NCBI GenBank assembly: GCA_024234635.1
Contig: JACKNX010000006.1
Span: forward strand, 62,001 to 126,000
Reading direction: 5' to 3'
From: Pseudomonadales bacterium
Lineage (GTDB): Bacteria; Pseudomonadota; Gammaproteobacteria; Pseudomonadales; Azotimanducaceae
Length of the DNA: 64,000 bases
Position 1 is the stretch's first letter, and every line of letters begins with the position of its first letter. Shown here piece after piece: positions 42,013 to 50,564 of the stretch. Made by a program: the position numbers and the translations under genes. A model generated the notes under the pieces. It saw only the letters and a list, made by a program, of their open reading frames with translations. It was not told where the DNA came from and made no database searches.

Positions 42013-44610
42013 TTAGAACTCAGTCCATCCGTCGCCGCCGGCAGCCTGCATGAGAGCGTTTGCGGGGCGGGTTCGTTGTGATTTCGCACTGCTGGGATTC
42101 AGGCGTACGATCTTCTTTCCGCGCGCCTTGCTGTCGGCCACAGAGGTCCGGAAGAATGTCGTCAACTCGCGTAGTGCCACCGCTTCATCGGCCATCGACT
42201 CGCTTGAGGCCGCGGATTGTTCAACCTGACCGGCATTACGCTGCGTCACGTCATCCAGCTGACGCATTGTCGTGGTGATCTCCTGCGCACCGGTCAGCTG
42301 TGCGCTGGTGTTTACGGACATGTCACCGATCAGGTCACCCAGTTGTTTCACTGCCGTAACGATCTCGCGCAGCGTGTCCCCTGAGGCATTCACAAGCACC
42401 GATCCCTGGTCGACTTTCTGCACGCTGTCCTTGATCAGATCGCTGATTTCGCGCGCGGCGGAGGCGCTCGATTGCGCCAGGTTGCGGACTTCACTGGCGA
42501 CCACCGCAAACCCTCGCCCCTGCTCACCGGCGCGGGCGGCTTCCACGGCCGCATTCAGGGCCAGCAGATTGGTCTGGAATGCAATGCCATCGATGACGGA
42601 GATGATGTCGCTGATTCGTTTGCTGGAATGATTGATCTCATTCATTGCCGAAATCGCGTCTTCCAGAATGGCGCCGCCTTTTTCCGCGCGTGTGCGGGCG
42701 GTCAGCGCAAGTTCGTTGGCATTGGTGGTGTGCGCGGCATTGTTTTTCGCCTGTTCGGCAAGCTGTTGCATGGATGAGGTTGTCTCTTCCAGGGCCGCGG
42801 CCTGTTCCTGCGTCCGCTCGTTCAGCTCCTGGTTGCTGCGTGACATCTCGGCGGCGGCGTTGCTTATGGTTTCCGCGGAATCACCAATGCGGGCGATGGT
42901 ACGCTCCAGATGATCGAGCGAGGATTCCACGGCATCGCGCAGATCCGCGAAGTCACCCTGGTAGCCTGTGGCCATACGGCGCGTGAGGTCGCCGTCCGCG
43001 AAGCCGGTAATGACGTTGCGGATATCCGCCACGGGTTTTGCCACCGCATCCAGTGTTCTGTTTACGCCATCCACGATGCTGCGGAAGTCGCCCCAGTGGC
43101 GGCTGCTGTCAGCCCGTTCGCTCAGGCGCCCCTGTGCCGCGGCTTCCGCCAGTTGGGCGGTGTCCTCCACCATCGCGCGGAGCACGCTGATGCAGGTGTT
43201 CAGGTTGTTGCGAATATCATCGAACGCGCCACGGAACTGCTGGTCGATCGGTGCCGGAATTTTTCCTTCGGCAATGGCTTGCAGGTTGGACGCGGCGATT
43301 TGCAGCGGGCCGGTAATGGCGTCAAGCATCTCGTTCACACCCCCGGCGAGCTCAGCCATGAAGCCCCGGAAGCGACTGGCGTCCAGTCGGGATGTCAGCT
43401 GACCATTAACAGCGGCGCTGATGACATCGGCAATCTGACGTTCGGCCTCACGCTGTTCGGTGAGATCCTGCCACTCGCAGACGCGGCCAAGCAGGCTTCC
43501 ATCCGCTGCCTGCACGGCCGTCGTCGATACGCTATAGGTGTGGTGGCCAAGCAGGATCTCGTCTTCGCGGCTCGTTGTGCACTGGGTGATTGCCCGTGTG
43601 GTTGCAGCGTCAGGAAAGAACTGTCCAAGAGGGGCGCCCACCGACCTGGCTACATCGAAACCCGGCAGCGAGCGGCGAATATCCTGGCTGGCTTGCGAGA
43701 ACATGTTTTTCGCGGTCTCGTTCAGGTAGATCACCTGGTTGGACGCATCGGCGAGCACCAGGTTGGTGGTCGCCTTGTTCAGTGCCTCCTGCACACGCAG
43801 AGCAGCTTCCGCTGCCTTTCGCTCCTCGTCACGGCGTGCTGCGAGGCTGTCGAGCACACCGTTGAAGGCGGTCTGAATGGCACGGAATTCGGCGTTGAAG
43901 CCTTGCAGCCGTTCGGTGGCGTCAGTATCCCGCCGCACACCCTCGATGGCGCCGTGCAAGGCAGTCAGCGGCCGCATGATCGTACGCATGATGAATCGGG
44001 AGTAGAGAGCGCTGGCGATACCCACCGCCAGGACGATCCACAGCATCATGGACTGCGAACTCTGGGCGGTCTCACGGGCGGCGGTCTCCGAATCGCCCGC
44101 GCTGGTCGCGATCAGGTCGGACATGGCTTCCATGCCGTCCTCCAGTTCACTGAAGGCGTCCTGAAAGGCGGGCAGACGAACGCGGGCATCAGCGACGTCG
44201 GTGAAGGCGCTATTCACGATGTCCTTCGCACTTTGCGCGTAATTGAGGAGTGCCGGTTTTACGTCAGTGACGGCGGCAAGGATGTCTGAGGAGACCGGTA
44301 GACTGGAAATGGCGTCGATCCGTGCCGTAAACGTGTCGACGTGGCCGGCCAGGTCTGCCTCAACCTCGCTGCGCGCTGCGGTGTTCCGCGTTGAGGCCGC
44401 ATACAGGGCCGCCAGGACGTCGCCACGGATGGCGTCGTGCATCATGTCCGCTTCCAGTTGAAAGCGCAGCGCCTGCATCTTCGCCGACATGTCGGTCAGT
44501 GAATCTTCCTGGTTGCGTTGGCCAAAATAGCCCGTGGCGCCCACGAACACTGTGGCTATCACAGTAATAGTCGCGAACAGCATCAGGTTCTGGCGTATTC
44601 CGATCTGCAT
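42013..44610 (-). CDS. Methyl-accepting chemotaxis protein with PAS domain
   Basis: 865-residue membrane chemoreceptor. TM1 at about 10-30, periplasmic helical domain (about 31-185), TM2 about 188-207, a HAMP, then a PAS region (LVLADASNQVIYLNETAKNMFSQASQD...VCEWQDLTEQREAE), further HAMP-like helices and a long signalling hairpin. The tip is IDGIAFQTNLLALNAAVEAARAGEQGRGFAVVASEVRNLAQ. It ends GWTEF, a CheR-tethering pentapeptide-like tail. It shares an operon with OprB downstream, so its ligand may be something the porin imports. A weak sigma-28-like promoter lies upstream. Confidence 0.9.
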   Translation of the reverse strand: MQIGIRQNLMLFATITVIATVFVGATGYFGQRNQEDSLTDMSAKMQALRFQLEADMMHDAIRGDVLAALYAASTRNTAARSEVEADLAGHVDTFTARIDAISSLPVSSDILAAVTDVKPALLNYAQSAKDIVNSAFTDVADARVRLPAFQDAFSELEDGMEAMSDLIATSAGDSETAARETAQSSQSMMLWIVLAVGIASALYSRFIMRTIMRPLTALHGAIEGVRRDTDATERLQGFNAEFRAIQTAFNGVLDSLAARRDEERKAAEAALRVQEALNKATTNLVLADASNQVIYLNETAKNMFSQASQDIRRSLPGFDVARSVGAPLGQFFPDAATTRAITQCTTSREDEILLGHHTYSVSTTAVQAADGSLLGRVCEWQDLTEQREAERQIADVISAAVNGQLTSRLDASRFRGFMAELAGGVNEMLDAITGPLQIAASNLQAIAEGKIPAPIDQQFRGAFDDIRNNLNTCISVLRAMVEDTAQLAEAAAQGRLSERADSSRHWGDFRSIVDGVNRTLDAVAKPVADIRNVITGFADGDLTRRMATGYQGDFADLRDAVESSLDHLERTIARIGDSAETISNAAAEMSRSNQELNERTQEQAAALEETTSSMQQLAEQAKNNAAHTTNANELALTARTRAEKGGAILEDAISAMNEINHSSKRISDIISVIDGIAFQTNLLALNAAVEAARAGEQGRGFAVVASEVRNLAQSSASAAREISDLIKDSVQKVDQGSVLVNASGDTLREIVTAVKQLGDLIGDMSVNTSAQLTGAQEITTTMRQLDDVTQRNAGQVEQSAASSESMADEAVALRELTTFFRTSVADSKARGKKIVRLNPSSAKSQRTRPANALMQAAGGDGWTEF

Positions 44611-44690
44611 TGTTTTTCTTACTCCCGACCGCAGGCTGTGTGGGCGCCGGGCGCACGTACCCGACGTTGAAGCCTAGCAACTCACCCCCG

Positions 44691-44715
44691 ATCGGCGAGC
44701 GGGACGATTGATTGA
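44691..44715 (-). promoter_or_regulatory. Possible sigma-28 promoter of the MCP-oprB operon
   Basis: Minus strand TCAA (44712-44715), 15-bp spacer, GCCGATnn (44689-44696 region; the GCCGAT core is perfect). Matches about 9 of 12 of TAAA-N15-GCCGATAA. Weaker than the che promoter. The leader would be about 70 nt. Confidence 0.35.
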
Positions 44716-44834
44716 GGAGCGCGGATCAGAATTGTGACGTGGTTGGTGAAAAACGCGCGGCGCGCTCGGGGCGCGCGTCCGCCGGGAGGTCAGGCGGGTC
44801 GGTGGCTGCCGGAGCAACCGCCGACCCGGTGGGA

Positions 44835-46091
44835 TCAGACGAGCCCTTCGTACTTGCGCAGTTCCGCGCGGCCCACCACCATGTGGTGTACTTCGTCGGG
44901 ACCGTCCGCCAGACGCAGGGTGCGCTGGCCGGTGTACATGTCAGCGAGCGGTGTCCACTGGGAGACGCCGGTTGCACCGTGAATCTGTATGGCCTGGTCG
45001 ATGATCTGACAGACGCGCTCCGGCACCAGTGCCTTGACCATGTGTACCCAGATTCGTGCTTCCTTGTTGCCAAGCACATCCATCGCCTTGGCTGCCTTGA
45101 GCACCATCAGGCGCATGGCTTCGATCTCGATGCGGGCGCGGGACACGACTTCAAGATTCTTGCCGAGCTGTACCAGCGGCTTGCCGAAGGCAACCCGGGT
45201 CATCCCGCGTCGTACCATCAGATCCAGGGCGCGTTCGGCCTGGCCGATCGAGCGCATGCAGTGGTGGATCCGGCCGGGACCCAGCCGCACCTGGGAGATT
45301 TCGAAACCGCGGCCTTCGCCGAGCAGCATGTTGCTCTTCGGCACCCGCACGTTGTTGAGTTTCAGGTGCATGTGGCCGTGCGGCGCATCGTCATGACCGA
45401 AAACATGCATGGGACCCACAATTTCCAGACCAGGTGCGTCCATGGGTACCAGGATCTGCGATTGCTGACGGTGTGGCGGCGCATCCGGGCTGGTCTTGAC
45501 CATGCAGATCATGATCTTGCAACGTGGGTCGCCGGCACCGGATATATAGTACTTCTCGCCATTGATCACCCACTCGTCGCCTTCGAGAACCGCGCGGCAG
45601 TCGATATTCTTGGCGTCAGAGGAGGGCAGGCCGGGCTCGGTCATGCCGTAACATGAACGGATCTCGCCGTTCAGCAGTGGCTTGAGCCACTTCTCCTTCT
45701 GTTCCTCAGTGCCGACGCGCTCCAGGACTTCCATATTGCCGGTGTCCGGGGCTGAACAGTTCAGGGATTCGGATGCCAGCGGATTCTTGCCGAGTTCGGC
45801 GGCTATATAGGCATAGTCCAGGTTCTTCAGTCCCTCCCCGGTGTCGGCGTCCGGCAGGAAGAAATTCCACAAACCGGAGTCCTTGGCCTTTTGCTTTGCG
45901 CCTTCCAGCAGTTCGAGCTGTCCGGGAGCCCAACTCCAGCGGTCCTGGCGCGCTTCACCCAGGCGATAGAACTCCTCGGTGATGGGTTCGACATTTTCCT
46001 TGATGTGTTTCTTGACGGCTTCGAGAAGCGGTTCGGCTTCCCTGGACATCGCCAGATTGTTGAGATCGTCGTCGACAGACGCGTCCGCCAT
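44835..46091 (-). CDS. Acyl-CoA dehydrogenase
   Basis: FAD-dependent acyl-CoA dehydrogenase, 418 residues: SCYGMTEPGLPSSDAKNI, WVINGEKYYISGAGDPRCKIMICM, GPGRIHHCMRSIGQAERALDLMVRRGMTRVAFGKPLVQLGKN, and the end IHGATGVSQWTPLADMYTGQRTLRLADGPDEVH. This resembles the long, ACAD10/11-like group. The catalytic base residue was not positively placed. Probably oxidises acyl-CoA in a catabolic route. Monocistronic by appearance, with a terminator hairpin between it and the Gfo/Idh gene upstream. Confidence 0.88.
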   Translation of the reverse strand: MADASVDDDLNNLAMSREAEPLLEAVKKHIKENVEPITEEFYRLGEARQDRWSWAPGQLELLEGAKQKAKDSGLWNFFLPDADTGEGLKNLDYAYIAAELGKNPLASESLNCSAPDTGNMEVLERVGTEEQKEKWLKPLLNGEIRSCYGMTEPGLPSSDAKNIDCRAVLEGDEWVINGEKYYISGAGDPRCKIMICMVKTSPDAPPHRQQSQILVPMDAPGLEIVGPMHVFGHDDAPHGHMHLKLNNVRVPKSNMLLGEGRGFEISQVRLGPGRIHHCMRSIGQAERALDLMVRRGMTRVAFGKPLVQLGKNLEVVSRARIEIEAMRLMVLKAAKAMDVLGNKEARIWVHMVKALVPERVCQIIDQAIQIHGATGVSQWTPLADMYTGQRTLRLADGPDEVHHMVVGRAELRKYEGLV

Positions 46092-46136
46092 GGTGTTCCC
46101 CCTGTTGGTGTTGAATGTAACGCGATAACCGATTCT

Positions 46137-46156
46137 AGCCCCCCGTTGGGGGGGCT
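46137..46156 (-). terminator. Hairpin after the Gfo/Idh oxidoreductase gene
   Basis: Perfect 8-bp inverted repeat AGCCCCCC / GGGGGGCT with a 4-nt loop, about 50 bp after the stop codon of the minus-strand oxidoreductase gene. No T-run. It suggests the downstream dehydrogenase has its own promoter. Confidence 0.55.
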
Positions 46157-46205
46157 GACTAATGGGTAATGGTGTGCCTGTCGGTCATCGCCGCGCGAGG
46201 CCACG

Positions 46206-47279
46206 TCAACGGATTGCCACCTCCCGCCCACCGCGTTCCGCGGAACGGTACAGCGCGTCCAGCATTTTCTGCACCGCCAGCCCGTCCCGCGCCGGTGCGA
46301 TGGTTGGCTGGTCGTACAACACATGGTCGACGAAGGCATGCATCTTGGCGTTGAACATGTCCTGCCAGCTGGTTTTTGGTGACAGCCAGCCGGGAACCTT
46401 GTCGACCATATAGCCCCCTTCGTCCCGGAATATGCGCGCAGGATCCCAGGTACAGCCGCCTTCGCTGCCCATGAGCTGGAAATTGAAGGTGTCCTTCTCG
46501 ATATGGGCGGCGAAACACGATTCGATGTGCAATACGGCACCGTTGTCGAAACGGATGCGGCCGACCGCGAGGTCTTCGACGTCATAAGTCTTCCAGTCCC
46601 AGCCCTGCCATACCGACTGCACCCGGTCGGAGGGCTGATTGCCGAGATAGGTGAACATGTCCGCGCTGGCGCTCACCGGCGTGGGCGAGCCCATGGTGTA
46701 GTGAGTCATTTCGAGTACGTGTACGCCGATGTCGATCAGCGGACCGCCGCCTTGCAGCTCCTTGCGGCCGAAGACCCCCCAGTTGGGAATACCCCGGCGG
46801 CGCATGGCCTGCACACGCCCGAACAGGATGCGTCCGAGATCACCTTTGTCCACGGCATTGCGCAGAAACTGTGTGCGTGGGTTGAAGCGGTACTGGAAGC
46901 CGATGACGAGCTTGCGGCCCAGCGTTTCGGCGGTTTCGGCCATGCGGGCTGCGGCTGCCGCGGAATGGGCCATGGGTTTTTCGCACAGCACGTGCAGTCC
47001 GGCGCGCAGGGCGTCCAGTGTTGCCGTGGCATGTGCCTTGTTGGGCGTACAAATGCTGACGGCGTCTAGATCGCTCTCCCGCAGCATGCGTCGATAGTCG
47101 GTATAGCGCGCTTCCACGCAGAATGCCTGTCCTCGCGTCTCCAGCGCTGCGGCGTCGAGGTCGGCGATGGCAACGATGCGCACATCCGCCCGGGACATGA
47201 GCGCTTGCATCTGCGTTGCGGCGATACCGCCAGCGCCGATGAAGCCGATACGGAGCGTTCCGGAGTGTGCGTTCGCCAT
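46206..47279 (-). CDS. Gfo/Idh/MocA family NAD(P)-dependent oxidoreductase
   Basis: 357 residues. N-terminal Rossmann: LRIGFIGAGGIAATQMQ, IVAIADLDAAA, SICTPNKAHATATLDALRAGLHVLCEKPMAHSAAAA with the conserved EKP lysine. The C-terminal part has GGGPLIDIGVHVLEMTHYTMGSP, the family D/H pair expected to face the sugar-like substrate. The substrate cannot be read. ATG 47279 has GAGGG seven bases upstream. No sugar transporter is adjacent. Confidence 0.86.
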   Translation of the reverse strand: MANAHSGTLRIGFIGAGGIAATQMQALMSRADVRIVAIADLDAAALETRGQAFCVEARYTDYRRMLRESDLDAVSICTPNKAHATATLDALRAGLHVLCEKPMAHSAAAAARMAETAETLGRKLVIGFQYRFNPRTQFLRNAVDKGDLGRILFGRVQAMRRRGIPNWGVFGRKELQGGGPLIDIGVHVLEMTHYTMGSPTPVSASADMFTYLGNQPSDRVQSVWQGWDWKTYDVEDLAVGRIRFDNGAVLHIESCFAAHIEKDTFNFQLMGSEGGCTWDPARIFRDEGGYMVDKVPGWLSPKTSWQDMFNAKMHAFVDHVLYDQPTIAPARDGLAVQKMLDALYRSAERGGREVAIR

Positions 47280-47733
47280 GATCAGACCCTCATTACCGAT
47301 GTTTTCCCGTCGTCTGCGCCTCGTGATGCGGAACGCGGACGGCCGCGCGGCGGGATGGGAGGCATCTTCCCGCGTGCAGCAACGGTGACGGATGCTACCC
47401 GCAATCTGCCAAGCTGGCACCGGACGTTGCGCGTGGGTGGCGGAAGCGGCCCCAACCGTGCCGGATCTCTGGCGCTGTCCGGAAAAAATGTCGCCAAAAT
47501 CACGGCACGATGTCTGAACATGGTCTAGTTTTAGTCTGAGGGCCAGAGAACAGGCTTTTCGGGATGAATATGTTCAGGTACTTTACGTCGACAGGATGTC
47601 ATGCACCGCGTGCCCGTACAGTAGTCAGCAGTCATCGGCTGCCCCAGCGTCGCCATCCCGGCACGATGCCGCCGAGTCGTCCGCGCGGATTCCTCGCATG
47701 ACTCAGGCGGGATCATTTTCCAGAGGTATTGTC
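47280..47733. other. Divergent intergenic region without an identified gene
   Basis: About 450 bp between divergent genes. Mixed composition, with AT-rich stretches at about 47470-47495 and 47520-47570 that probably hold the plus-strand promoter. A TGGCAC...TTGC pair at 47415-47430 has the wrong spacing for sigma-54. No RNA gene or ORF with support. Confidence 0.4.
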
Positions 47734-48702
47734 TTGCACAGATCGACCACGAGCTGGTTGGGATTGATGTGTTTTTCCCTGATCGGTGCCAGCGCCCTCT
47801 ACAGTTGTGTTCCCCACATCGAGGAAGACCTGTACCACCGTTCCGTACAGTCGCTGGGAGATACCGCCGCTCCGACGGGTTGGGCGGGTATCGTCGTGGA
47901 TGGCCAGGAAATCGTGCTGTCCGGTGTGGCTCCGGACATGGCCAGTCGTGACCGGGTCATTGACCTGCTGGCATCGCTGACCGGTGTCACGGTGGTCAAC
48001 GACATCACCACCCTGGGGGGCATCAGCCCGGAGGCTGTGGCCGCCGCGCAGGTTCCGGAAACGGCGGCCTCTCCTCCGTCAGGCTCGCTCCCTCCGCCCG
48101 TGTCAACTGGGGCATCAGCGATTGCGGGCACAGCTACGCCCACGATCAGCGCCGATATGAACGTGCCGGATCCTGCGGAGGCTGTTCTCAGCGGCCTTTC
48201 GGGCACCGATGCAAACCGGGTACCAACGAATCCAGGGCTTTCCGCACCACTGCATGCCTGTGAAGCGGAAGCGAATCGCCAACTTGCGGATTCCAGCAGC
48301 TTCTTCCGTTCCGGCGGCAAGGAGCTGGCCGCCGAGTCGCTGGCGACACTGAAGGGCGTGGCGCAATTGCTGGCCGGCTGCGAAGCGAGCTTCGAAGTGG
48401 CCGGCTATACCGACTCTTCGGGCAAGTCGGGCTACAACAAGTACCTGAGCCGCGAACGGGCGAAGGCGGTGCGCGAGGCACTGGTCGCCGCGGGCGTTGA
48501 TGCGGCACGGGTAACCTCAGCCGGCTATGGTGAGGCGGATCCGGTTGCTTCCAACGCGACACCGCAAGGGCGCCAGCAGAACCGACGAATCGAAATTCAT
48601 ATCAAACCGGACGGCGACGGTGCCATGGCGCGAGACGAGGAGAGCACTTCCTCTTCGCCCGTGCAACCGTCTGGCGCCCGTCCCGAGGAGCTAGGCGCGT
48701 GA
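47734..48702 (+). CDS. OmpA-family protein with BON-like N-terminal domain
   Basis: About 322 residues. The hydrophobic start ends in ALYSC (possible lipobox). A BON-like segment follows (GIVVDGQEIVLSGVAPDMASRDRVIDLLASLTGVTVVNDITTL), then a Pro/Ser/Thr linker, and an OmpA domain (FRSGGKELAAESLATLKGVAQLLAGCEASFEVAGYTDSSGKSGYNKYLSRERAKAVREAL, RVTSAGYGEADPVASN, GRQQNRRIEIHI). The latter binds peptidoglycan. The start is TTG 47734 with AGAGGT seven bases upstream; ATG 47698 and ATG 47767 are alternatives. Its stop overlaps the next start (GTGA). Confidence 0.8.
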   Translation: MHRSTTSWLGLMCFSLIGASALYSCVPHIEEDLYHRSVQSLGDTAAPTGWAGIVVDGQEIVLSGVAPDMASRDRVIDLLASLTGVTVVNDITTLGGISPEAVAAAQVPETAASPPSGSLPPPVSTGASAIAGTATPTISADMNVPDPAEAVLSGLSGTDANRVPTNPGLSAPLHACEAEANRQLADSSSFFRSGGKELAAESLATLKGVAQLLAGCEASFEVAGYTDSSGKSGYNKYLSRERAKAVREALVAAGVDAARVTSAGYGEADPVASNATPQGRQQNRRIEIHIKPDGDGAMARDEESTSSSPVQPSGARPEELGA

Positions 48703-49709
48703 TCTACCTGATATTTAAAATTCTGGCGTTCATCCTGATTGCGCTCGTGGCTGGAGTTGCGTTGGGTGCCGCCTGGTTTCGTGGTCGTGCGTCCGCCGCA
48801 GGCCTTGCCGCCGAGTCGTTGCGTGGTGAATTCGAGGCACTCTCTCTCGCGCATCAGGAGTTACAGCAGGTGCGCGAAGCGGACCTGGTAGAGTCCAGCC
48901 GACGCCGAAAGGAGACCGAGGCGCTTGTCGCGGAGCAAGTTCGTGCCCGGGAAATGGCCGAGCAGCGTTCCGTCGATCTGGAGGCGTCCCTCGAGAGGGA
49001 AGCTGCCGCAGTCAGGGAGCTCGATGGCGAAGTGCGCGAGTTGAGAGAGGCCCAGCAAAAAACCCGTAATCGTTTGCGGGAACTGGAAGGCGAAGATGGC
49101 GATGCCGCGAGGCGCGTGCACGCCATGCGTGCCGAACGCGATGCGCTGCAGGAGGAGGTCAGCCGACTGCGTTCGATACTGTCGGATGTGCAGGCGGATG
49201 CGGAAATGGCCAGAGCCAGAACCGAAGAAGCGGAAGCGGAGCGTCTGGATCTGCGTGTTCGGCTGGAAGGCCTGTCCCAGGATCACGATGAGTTGCGGCG
49301 CAGGTTGCGCGGAATGGAGGAGAATGCGCGTCAGCGCGGTGCTGCCGCAGTTGTGCCGCCGGTCGCGCGCACCAGCATCCAGCCTCCGCTCGGCGCCCGT
49401 GCCTTTCCGGACGAGAACAATGCCATCCTCTTTGAGGAACGTCCGGGACGGGTGGACGATCTGACCCAGATCACCGGCATCGGACGGAAGCTGGAGAAAC
49501 TGCTGAATTCACTGGGTATTTACCAGATCGAACAACTCGCCGGGCTGTCGTCGGAACAGGTGCGCTGGGTTGATGAGCGTTTGTCGTTCCGTGGTCGCAT
49601 TCATCGGGAAAACTGGGTGGGACAGGCGAAGGCCCTGATCAGTCAGGAACTGCCCGCGGCAACGATCAGCCGTTCAACTGGCGCGGCAGGCGCAAACGCC
49701 GCCGTCTGA
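48699..49709 (+). CDS. Membrane-anchored coiled-coil protein with helix-hairpin-helix end
   Basis: 336 residues: one N-terminal membrane helix (IFKILAFILIALVAGVALGAAWF), a long charged coiled coil (about 40-215), a Pro-rich linker, and a C-terminal HhH segment (LTQITGIGRKLEKLLNSLGIYQIEQLAGLSSEQVRWVDERL). The HhH tail resembles that in DUF4332-like and ribosomal L21-like extensions. GTG 48699 overlaps the OmpA stop, with GAGGAG upstream, so the pair is co-translated. A cell-envelope or DNA-linking role is conceivable; unknown. Confidence 0.65.
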   Translation: MIYLIFKILAFILIALVAGVALGAAWFRGRASAAGLAAESLRGEFEALSLAHQELQQVREADLVESSRRRKETEALVAEQVRAREMAEQRSVDLEASLEREAAAVRELDGEVRELREAQQKTRNRLRELEGEDGDAARRVHAMRAERDALQEEVSRLRSILSDVQADAEMARARTEEAEAERLDLRVRLEGLSQDHDELRRRLRGMEENARQRGAAAVVPPVARTSIQPPLGARAFPDENNAILFEERPGRVDDLTQITGIGRKLEKLLNSLGIYQIEQLAGLSSEQVRWVDERLSFRGRIHRENWVGQAKALISQELPAATISRSTGAAGANAAV

Positions 49710-49756
49710 CCTCTGCACGACATCGGTGTTGGAGACCTGGATCGAACGCCGCTCAG

Positions 49757-50338
49757 TCAGCTGGTGATCTCGTTCAGCAGATCCTGCTCCTGATGGACGA
49801 CATAGCTGTCGTACATGCGACTCAGCTTGCGCATGCGCACTCGGCCTGAAGCAGGCGCGTAGACGATCTTGCGGGCGTACGTGTTGCGCACGTCCATCGA
49901 GCTGATTGGTATGCCTGCAGCATCAAACCAGGCCAGCGCAAAGTCCACGTTGCGTGCCCCAACGTCCATGGTGACGTCGATGACCTTTGCGCCACCAAAC
50001 AATTTCACTTCGAGACGTCGCTCCTGGCCGCCCATGCGAACGATCTGATTGACGAGGTTTTCCAGTGCGTAGGTGCCAAAACGGTTTCTCGAATCCGCAT
50101 CCGGTGTACGGCCGCGTCCCGGCTCGGGCAACATGTAGTGATTGAGTCCACCAACGCCCGCTACCGGATCGCGCAGACACGCGGCGACACAGGATCCCAG
50201 CACCGTGGAGATCGACTCATCGGTGGCGGTGACGTAGAGAAATCCGGGTAGCACCTTGACCACCATGGCGCCCGTGTCGGGGTCGACGATACGGCTGAAA
50301 TCGTCAGTCTTCGGCGGCGTTCGCGATGGATCCTTCAT
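49757..50338 (-). CDS. cheD: CheD chemoreceptor glutamine deamidase (second copy)
   Basis: 193 residues. CheD hydrolyses glutamine side chains on chemoreceptors and can bind CheC. The core LGSCVAACLRDPVAGVGGLNHYMLPE has catalytic Cys50 and His67. RRLEVKLFGGAKVIDVTMDVGARNVDFALAWFDAAGIPISSMDVRNTYARKIVY matches the family. An N-terminal extension of about 20 residues is present. It is outside the main che operon, divergent from the HDOD gene. Another CheD is at 52545-53162. Confidence 0.88.
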   Translation of the reverse strand: MKDPSRTPPKTDDFSRIVDPDTGAMVVKVLPGFLYVTATDESISTVLGSCVAACLRDPVAGVGGLNHYMLPEPGRGRTPDADSRNRFGTYALENLVNQIVRMGGQERRLEVKLFGGAKVIDVTMDVGARNVDFALAWFDAAGIPISSMDVRNTYARKIVYAPASGRVRMRKLSRMYDSYVVHQEQDLLNEITS

Positions 50339-50444
50339 CGATGGACGGTGGCAATTCAGACAAGGAAGGGCGCAGGATCATAGCAGACATGGGCCGGGAG
50401 TACGCCCGCATTTGGCATGCGGGGAGACGCCGCCGTCACGCAAA

Positions 50445-50473
50445 TTGAAATCGCCTGCAATTTTACATATCTT
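50445..50473 (+). promoter_or_regulatory. Candidate sigma-70 promoter for the HDOD gene
   Basis: TTGAAA (50445-50450), 17-bp spacer, TATCTT (50468-50473). Points to the HDOD gene start at 50565 with a leader of about 85 nt. Confidence 0.45.
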
Positions 50474-50564
50474 CCCTGAGCCCCCGAAAGACCCAGGTGG
50501 ATCTCCCCCGGAAGCCGCGGGAGATGGAGACGGGCCAGCGGTTCCGGACAATGATTAAGGGAAT

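Noticed and set aside
42910..44289. 459-codon plus-strand frame opposite the membrane MCP
   Set aside because: Antisense shadow; the minus-strand chemoreceptor has all expected motifs.
47415..47430. TGGCAC...TTGC pair resembling a sigma-54 promoter
   Set aside because: There are 11 bases between the GG and GC dinucleotides rather than the required 10, and no enhancer or sigma-54 activator is visible nearby.
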